Assembly: GCA_027605045.1 (NCBI GenBank)
Contig: JAQFWX010000008.1
Location: 1,550,001-1,614,000, forward strand
DNA from: Phallus indusiatus
Taxonomy: Eukaryota > Basidiomycota > Agaricomycetes > Phallales > Phallaceae
Direction: 5' to 3'
Length of the DNA: 64,000 bases
Below the pieces are notes generated by a model. It saw only the letters and a list, made by a program, of their open reading frames with translations, searched no databases and was not told the origin of the DNA. Both the position numbers and the translations under genes were made by a program. Shown here piece after piece: positions 56,894 through 64,000 of the stretch (position 1 is the first letter of the stretch; every line of letters starts with the position of its first letter).

Positions 56894-59742
56894 TTACAAG
56901 AAACCCTTTCCGGAATCCGTGCTCTTAGTGACAGAATAAATCTGGAACGTCGGCTGCTTGTGAGTTAAAATTTCATCCAAACCGGTAAGCAGCAAGTCCA
57001 AAAATTGGCCTGCACCACCTGAGGTCTGCTGGATCGTGTATCCTTCACCATTACCGAGATCTTTGATATCGAAAACCGCGGCTTTGGATATGGACGTTGT
57101 CTCGCGGTTGTTGTTGTCAATATATCCACGGTTAGAACTGCCTGCGAATTGGAGGTTGAAGGTTGTAGCTGGAGGAGGGGCCGTCGCGTGAATAATGAAT
57201 CTCTGTTCGTCGTTGTCGTGTTCGGGTACGGCCTTGCCAATGCTTAGCCCTTTCAGGAGAGAGCTGTATGTTAACGCGAAACCGTTGGTCTCAAGCACCA
57301 AGTAACGCCCCTCCGTCAGATCTCCTCGGACAGGCTAGTAAAATGGTCCAGTTGGTTGCATCAGGACGCACTCATCGACCGATAGAAATTAATACTGTGA
57401 CACCCACCTTGAAGCCAGTTTCAACTTGGAGAGAGTTTTCGCGTGTTTGCTGCCCGTAAGGGATGTTCGGTTGAGGGTTGGGGAATTGTTCCTGACATAC
57501 AGTCGATCCTAAACAAGAAAAGGGATGAGCTGCAAGGAACTACGAATAGGAATTGTATTGTTCTATACCGATGAAATTTCCATCGGAGTCTTGCAATGGT
57601 GGAGTAGGTACAGGGAGTTCGGGAATTGTGAGATCAGGCTAACGGTAGTTTTTGTGTGAAATCAGAATACACGTTCAAGATTAGTATCATTTTTACTTAC
57701 GTGCGCGAAGTCAAACATTTTAGTCAGATCCGACATGTGGTCTCTACGCCATCCATTGAGTTGGTCTGTGACAACATTCTTGACACCTTTAGCAGTTAGC
57801 CATTTTTCCTAAAACAATAAAGTAAGAAAAAAAGTTGTCAATGCCGTTTTTGTTCTCGTTTCCCACCATAAACTGAAGTTGAGAGCTGTGATCAGCGTGC
57901 TCGGTGAACACATGGCCACCTCTCGACCAAGGACTGATAGCCGTGAAGGGAAGACGGAAGCCGGGTCCAGCAAAGACGTTCTCGGAAGTATTGAAGGGGT
58001 TCTAAAAGCCGTTACCTGTTACTTGACAAGGAACTTTGTGTATAGAAAGGCAACCTACGTTCATCCATTCACCAGGAGTATTCGTAGGAGCGAATATAGG
58101 AAGTACGCTATAGCGTAAGATAAGACAGATGTAAGAAAAATCTGTTTGCTAGTGTCACTCACTGATCTCCCCATCCACCCTGTACAAAGTTTCACAAAAC
58201 GACTAAGATTGCTGGATTGCTGGTTTTATAATGAAAACCGAACAACTCACAGTTTCGTCGTAGGAAATCAGAAGGATCATACTTTTGTAAAGAGGACTCT
58301 TTATTACCGCATTGACGATTTGCTGTTGGAACCAACCACCATCGTGAGGCGTCCAGGGAGGGTGTTCAGATAGTTCTTTGGTTCCGATAATGTAAGAAAC
58401 ATTGGGTAGTTTTCCCGCTGCGGCGTCGTCATAGAATTGCTGCATGCCAGGGAACGATACCCCTCTCTTTGCAAGGGAGCTGTTCGCCGGTGCGGTTTGG
58501 AATTGTTCGAACCATGCAAAACTATTGAGAAGTGGATTAAGCGAACATAAACTGACACGTAATATCGTTAAGACCGTTATCTTACGGGTTATCGTCAAAG
58601 TTATCGATGTCTGTGATTGCATTTTTACGTCAATAGAGATATGCCTGAAAAGTGATTTATAATTACCTTGATACTACATACGAGAAAGACAAGAAATTGT
58701 TCATGTTGAATAATCAAGAGATAGGATGACGTACAACTTGCCAAGTTATCCCAGCATCTTCCAAAAACTCAGCGTACGTCTTCCATTGGTATGGGAAACA
58801 ATTCAAATTGGGCGCTTCACATCCTGGTGTAACGTTGTTGTCTATGACAACACCTCCTTCAGACAGATTCTGCGGTCCCCCGGGTACATTGACAGATCCA
58901 CTTGCCCAGAAAGCTAGGCACGAAGTTCGATGAGTAAGTACCAATGTTAGTCATCTTCTAGAAACTGCAATTTACCTCTGTTGGGATGCGTACTGGCTAC
59001 GACACCTTCTGCATACATGTCACTGACAGTCCATCCGTCTGCTAACGCAAAGTGGGTGGGAACGTCCTCTCGTAAATAATGACCCCAAGAGAAAGGTGTG
59101 TTTTTGACCACCCATTGGTTGTTATCGCCTTGTGCAAACGCCAAATGGTTTGCCTTGAATCCTGAAATTAAAAATATGTAAGTTGGTGTACTCGGAAGTC
59201 ATTCAGTTTGAGTTTACCGTTAGAGCCAGCAGTCATGCACTGAGAAGCTTGAGTAATGTTTCCACCAGCGGCATTGATATAGAACGGTAGCAAAAAGTCA
59301 GTCTTATTGCTTTGACTCGGAGCAACAGACCTAACAAAGTAATGCGTGGGAAATCGTTGAAGAGAAAGAAGACAGTGAAGAATACTGACTGGAACCAAAT
59401 GGGAGTCCCATCTTCAGCTATGTGAACGTTTGGGTCGGCAAAACCACGAACACCAGCCATGGAACCAAAGTACTTTGAAAGAAAACGGAGGGGAGAAATG
59501 AGTAAACGGGTATTTGGAATTGGTGGAGCTTTAAAAAATCATATCTAACATGATCAAAAGCGCGGTTTTCTTGCATGAACAGGACGACTGCATAACAAAG
59601 GTATTTTTCAGTTTGCGATAAGAAATGTATTAGGATCAAACACACCGTGCTCTACGTCTTTGATAGTCCCCGTGGAAGCGAGAACACGAGTTCCGAACAT
59701 GCATAGGAGCAAAGCCTTGAGATACAACAGCGAGGAGATCAT
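56894..59742 (-). CDS. secreted non-specific phospholipase C / acid phosphatase family (phosphoesterase), tandem copy 1
   Basis: Sixteen exons give about 640 residues. MISSLLYLKALLLCMFGTRV is a signal peptide. Motifs of the PF04185 phosphoesterase family occur in order: FMQENRAFDHYFGSMAG, FSWGHYLREDVP with DGWTVSDMYAEGV, AFWASGSVNVPGG, YQDIDNFDDNPFAWF, SYDETGGWGDHVLPIF, SPWSRGGHVFTEHADHSS and QFMEKWL. These carry the metal and catalytic residues (ENR.FDH, DE.GG..DH, EH.DHSS). A C-terminal beta-rich module (RYLVLETNGFALTYSS to the end) follows. The enzyme probably hydrolyses phospholipid head groups outside the cell. The last exon starts at 57336 (PVRGDLTEG). A 7-nt exon lies at 58667-58673. 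Confidence 0.9.
58667..58673 (-). other. 7-nt microexon of phospholipase C copy 1
   Basis: TATCAAG on the reverse strand lies between acceptor GTATGTAG and donor GTAATT. It links ITWQV to IDNFDDN as VYQDID and restores frame. The same 7 bases occur at the same place in copy 2. Confidence 0.8.
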
Positions 59743-61011
59743 TGTGTGAAAACTTTACAGTCGGAATGACCTAAGTATTCGCTTCTCAAGTTTTCTTCTT
59801 GAATTTATATCAAAACTAGCTGAGGTCATGCGGCCAAGAAACCCCTTGAGAACATTGGATTCTTTCATAAGGCCCTGGGCCCTCAAGGACGTGCACATGG
59901 TGCATTACATTAGGATGTCGGTTTAGTCACAAGTTAGACTAGCTTTCAGCTATGAGCTTTAAAACTATGAGAAACTTTCTGGAGAGATCCACATTGTTTA
60001 GAAATGCACGTGCGTTGCTAATCGAGTCCGGAGGCGGCTCGACAATCCTTAATCAGAATTAGAAGGACCATGTCTAGAAATGAACTGCCAGCAATGTCAA
60101 GCGAAAAATCACAATTCAGACATAATCACCTGCCTGCCAAGCAAAGTTAAACCTAGAATAATAACAAGCAGCCTTTCTTCGAAATCGTTTTGAGATTGCC
60201 AGTGGTTGTTGTTGTCTTTTGGGTTTTTGTGCGAATACGACGAACGTTTATTGTTAAAGGTTTCTCTCGTCGGAAGAAATTACAAATGAAGGTTATTGCA
60301 GTGAGATACCTCCGGGGTTCTATCCCGTTCCAATGCAGGCGATCATCACCGTATACATCAGAATCCCAACTCAAAAATCGCGCCGGCAATGAACCATACA
60401 GCTCGCACGTTATGTCCAAACAGGAACGAAAGAACCTTGGAATCAGAGTGAGTTATAGCTTTTCAATAGTATCGATATCTCATCCAATCCAAACCGTTAC
60501 ACCACTTACACGTCGCGTGAGCTCCAACAATAAAGTTGGAAGACTGATTTCGAAGCTTCCATATAACTGGCGTTAACGTAAACACTTCTTAATCGGGTTA
60601 AACTTGTCTTGGAAAGTCATTTGTCATTTGTTCTCTTAATTAAATGAGCCGGATAAAGTAGGAAGGAATCAGAAAGCAAAGAACGTGCTTTGCGGAGGCC
60701 CTATCATGTCATCCTTTAACTTTGCCGTTTTATTTGACCGTATTTGACCGAAAGCAATATGGCTTCTTTCTTTAACTTATTGTTTCCGAGATACAGAAAT
60801 TGATGGTGGAGCTTAGACTCCAAGACGGTGGATCGTCTGAGAATATGGAAAAAAAGGAACGAACACCAGGCTAAGATTTTGCTCAGTGCTTCGTGTGAGT
60901 TGAGTTGGCTGACTAAGCTTTGGATTCAAATTCGACATCGATTCAACAACAACAATGATTCTACGGATGACAAAAAGAAAAAATTCTAATCCACAAAACA
61001 AAACCGCATAA
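59743..61011. other. spacer between the two phospholipase genes
   Basis: The spacer carries the copy 1 promoter, with a TATA-like GATATAAATTC (reverse strand) at about 59802-59812. No gene is recognised; short ORFs at 60190-60576 have no motif. Confidence 0.45.
59802..59812 (-). promoter_or_regulatory. TATA box of phospholipase C copy 1
   Basis: GATATAAATTC on the reverse strand lies about 60 bases upstream of the ATG at 59742. Confidence 0.5.
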
Positions 61012-63801
61012 TTACAAGAAACCGGTTCCAGAATCTGTGCTCTTAGTTACGGAGAAAATATTGAAAGTCGGGGGTTTGCCATGCGTGACGACAGCATTAC
61101 TCAAACCAGTTGTCAAAGGAGTCAAAAATTTGTTGGGGCCGTTAGATACTTGTTGGATAGTGTATCCTTGACCACTTCCGAGATCTGTGAAGTTGAATAC
61201 TGCAGCATTGGACATCGAGGATGTTTCTTTGTTGTTGGAATCGATGAAGCCGCGGTTGGGGCTACCTGCGAACTGAAGATTGAAGGTTGTAGCTGGAGGA
61301 GGTTGTGTTGCGTGTAGAATGAATCGTTGCTCGTCGTTGTCGTGGTTGGCTACGGCCTGTCCGACGCCTAGTCCTTTGGCGTTGGAGTCCCATGTCAAGG
61401 CGAGTCCGTTTGCTTCAAAAACTAAGTAACGGCCTTCAGTCAATGCTCCTCGAACAAGCTGTTATACGTTATACATGAGAAAAAATATTTGAAAATATTT
61501 GTCTTTGTTGACGACGTACCTTGAATCCATCTTCGATTTGAAGTGAAGTTTCACGGGTTTGTTGACCGTATGGAATCTCGGGCTGTGGGTTGGGAAACGT
61601 TTCTTCGCACAAAGTCGGACCTAAATACATGAGCATGAATTTTTAACAAACATACAGAGAACTTGGATTTTGAGTTACCTATAAAGTTCCCATTAGAGTC
61701 CGTCGGTGCAGGTGTGGGAACAGGGAGGTCGGGAAGCGAGAAATCAGGCTGAATGCAAAATATTAAACTATAACCCTCCAGCACGTATTATTATTCACTC
61801 ACATGAGCAAAATCAAACATCTGAGTCAAATCCGACATGTGATCTCTACGCCATCCGTTAAGCTGATCAGTAATGACATTCTTAACGCCTTTAGCCGTCA
61901 ACCATTGTTCCTAAATAAAAGTAAGACAACAAGAAAAAAGTTTTCTTTTTGAAAAAATAAATGCCAACCATGAATTTGATTTGAGAGCTGTGGTCACTGT
62001 GGGCAGTAAATACTTGACCGCCTCGAGACCAAGGACTGATAGCGGTGAATGGGAGACGGAAACCAGGTCCAGCAAAGACGGTTTCGGAAGTGTTGAAGGG
62101 GTTCTGAAAGTGCGATGTTTCAAATCAGATTCAAGTATGTATATACAATAGACGTACGGTCATCCATTCTCCTGGAGTGTTGGGAGGAGCAAAGATCGGG
62201 AGTACGCTATTTGACAGGTAAGAAAACTTGATAAAAACCTCTGCAATACTTTTACTCACTGGTCACCCCAACCACCCTGTAACATCATACATTTAAAAAA
62301 CTGAATCACAGACAGACATCAACACTACTCACAGTTTCATCGTAGGAAATGAGAAGGACAGAACGATTGTACAGAGGGCTGTTAATCACCGCATTGACAA
62401 TTTGCTGCTGGAACCAAGCACCGTCGTTAGGAGTATTAGGGGGATGTTCGGATAATTCTCCGGGACCAATAACATAGGAAACGTTGGGCAGGTTTCCGCT
62501 TGCAGCGTCGTCGTAGAATTGTTGCAGACCGAGGAACGACAATCCTCTTTGCGCTAGAGAGCTGTTTGCCGGTGCATCTTGGAATTGCTTGAACCATGCG
62601 AAGCTATAAGTGAATCATGTCATTGAATGAATGCAGTTTGAACGTAATAGGTTATCTTACGGGTTGTCGTCAAAGTTGTCAGTGCCTGCGATTCGATGAT
62701 TAAGCTCAATGAGTCAACATGAATATATTTCGAAATACCTTGATACTGGACAAAAAGTGTGAGAACCACACGGTATTAAAGAGTGAAACATTAAAATCAA
62801 CGCACACTCAACCAAGTTATTCCAGCATCCTCCAAAAATTCAGCATAAGTCTTCCAGTTGTATGGGTAACAGTCCAAATTAGGTCCTTCGACGCATCCAG
62901 GTACTTCATTGTTGTCGATGGCAACACCACCCTGTGACAAACTCTGCGGTCCACCTGGGACATTAACTGAACCGCTAGCCCAGAAAGCTAAAGAAAACGT
63001 ATGAGAGGAGGAAGTCAAAATTAAGACTTCAAAGTCGCATTGCATTGCATACCTCGATTTGGATGTGTAGTTGCGACAACACCTTCCGAATACATATCGG
63101 CAACAGTCCATCCGTCAGCTAACGCAAAGTGGGTTGGGAGGTCTTGTCGCAAATAATGACCCCAAGAGTACGGAGTATTCTGAATGATCCATTGGTTGTT
63201 GTCACCCTGCGCAAAAGCGGCATGATTCGCCTGGAAGTCTGCGAGAGGAAAATTGAGTTTAATAGCAGAAAAAAAAGAGGGTTCAACTTCTTACCGTTGG
63301 ATCCTGCGTCCATACATTGAGAAGCTTGGCTGAAGTTTCCTCCAGCCGCGTTAATGTAGAATGGTAAAAGATGGGTAGTGGCATTTGAAAAATCGGAATT
63401 GACCGATCTATTCCGTGATTTGTTTAAACTACTTCAAATTATAACACTTGTCAGTGTACTTACTGGAACCATATTGGAGTACCATCTTCGGCAATGTGTA
63501 TGTTCGGATCAGCGAAACCACGGACACCAGCCATTGACCCGAAATACTGCAGGTAGTGATCAGTGATGCCATCCAAATCAAATTAGAAATTTTTACACAC
63601 ATGATCGAAGGCACGGTTTTCTTGCATGAAAAGAATAACTAGACGAAAAAAACCATATTCAATATATCATTTTAAGATACAAATTCGGAAAGAAAACGGA
63701 CCATGCTCTACATCCTGAATTGTCCCGGTCAATGCATAGACCTGGCAGGACAATAGACAAAGCAGCAAAGCTTTCATGCGCAGCAACGCAGAGGAGACCA
63801 T
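61012..63801 (-). CDS. secreted non-specific phospholipase C / acid phosphatase family (phosphoesterase), tandem copy 2
   Basis: The exon structure matches copy 1 and every exon read is open; about 640 residues. MVSSALLRMKALLLCLLSCQ is a signal peptide. Conserved motifs: FMQENRAFDHYFGSMAG, YSWGHYLRQDLP, AFWASGSVNVPGG, YQGTDNFDDNPFAWF, SYDETGGWGDHVLPIF, SPWSRGGQVFTAHSDHSS. The catalytic-region EHADHSS of copy 1 is AHSDHSS here, so one possible active-site or metal residue differs. The C-terminal beta-rich module (RYLVFEANGLALTWDS) is kept. The pair is head-to-tail with a 1.3 kb spacer, consistent with tandem duplication followed by divergence. Confidence 0.9.
62739..62745 (-). other. 7-nt microexon of phospholipase C copy 2
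   Basis: TATCAAG on the reverse strand lies between acceptor TTGTCCAG and donor GTATTT, the same sequence and position as in copy 1. Confidence 0.8.
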
Positions 63802-63850
63802 TTTCGTAGTCTTCAATCCTAAAGAAAAAAGAAATTCACTCCTTTTGTTC

Positions 63851-63860
63851 TTTTATAGTA
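63851..63860 (-). promoter_or_regulatory. TATA box of phospholipase C copy 2
   Basis: TACTATAAAA on the reverse strand lies about 50 bases upstream of the ATG at 63801. Sequence beyond this to 64000 is promoter with no other signal. Confidence 0.5.
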
Positions 63861-64000
63861 AAAAAGAACAGATCGTCCAGATCATGTGGCGCATACAGAA
63901 AAAATAAATTGAACTAGAGCCACCTGACATCAATTGCGGCTCTGCAAGTTCAGAAATGAATTCCCAGGGAATGTGTGCGTGTAGGGGGCACCGTGTAAGA

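Noticed and set aside
1..64000. CRISPR arrays, bacterial operons or prophage
   Set aside because: No regularly spaced repeats, Shine-Dalgarno-led operons or phage genes; the window is intron-rich eukaryotic DNA.

Overview
The window looks like nuclear DNA of a filamentous basidiomycete, probably Agaricomycotina. Genes are split by many short introns (about 45-65 nt, GT-AG, CTGAC/CTAAC-like branch points). Two tRNA genes carry introns directly after the anticodon loop. The protein set is fungal: a Con7-type zinc-finger factor, a Pth11/rhodopsin-like membrane protein, an oligopeptide (OPT) transporter, an F-box/RCC1 protein and secreted non-specific phospholipases C. No genus is assigned. Gene models were built by hand from splice signals and reading-frame continuity.

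Layout, part 1. 1-562 (-): 5' part of a complex I 21 kDa subunit, cut by the window edge. 920-3490: an intact coiled-coil gene (-) and a decayed tandem copy. 5610: tRNA-Pro. 5751-7191 (-): erythromycin-esterase-family protein. 8436-9622 (+): three-TM membrane protein. 9823: tRNA-Ala. 11277-12664 (+): RBR E3 ubiquitin ligase. 12934-13540 (-): secreted cupin-like protein. 14959-16458 (-): Pth11-like integral membrane protein.

Layout, part 2. 17212-24611: an OPT transporter of roughly 34 exons (-), a 1 kb decayed duplicate of its 3' end, and between them a small secreted protein gene (18905-19415). 24.6-29.4 kb is gene-poor and holds one small secreted protein (27789). 29398-32374: two intact tandem paralogues (-) that look like PD-(D/E)XK-superfamily proteins. 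32618-33220 (-): OHCU decarboxylase of urate breakdown.

Layout, part 3. 35967-37290 (+): nitronate monooxygenase. 37573-41366 (+): actin-related protein Arp8 of the INO80 complex, 14 exons. 45179-46765 (+): Con7-like C2H2 factor. 50352-52550 (+): F-box/RCC1 protein. 54256-56299 (+): Pus1 tRNA pseudouridine synthase. 56894-59742 and 61012-63801 (-): two tandem secreted phospholipases C.

There is no operon or obvious metabolic cluster: the core genes are housekeeping (respiration, chromatin, tRNA modification, ubiquitin, purine breakdown). The variable part is made by local duplication: coiled-coil gene, OPT 3' end, PD-(D/E)XK-like pair and phospholipase pair. The most unusual structural signal is a set of very small exons (7-13 nt) in the OPT gene, and a 7-nt exon kept in both phospholipases. 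Without those exons, naive ORF calls break these genes into fragments.
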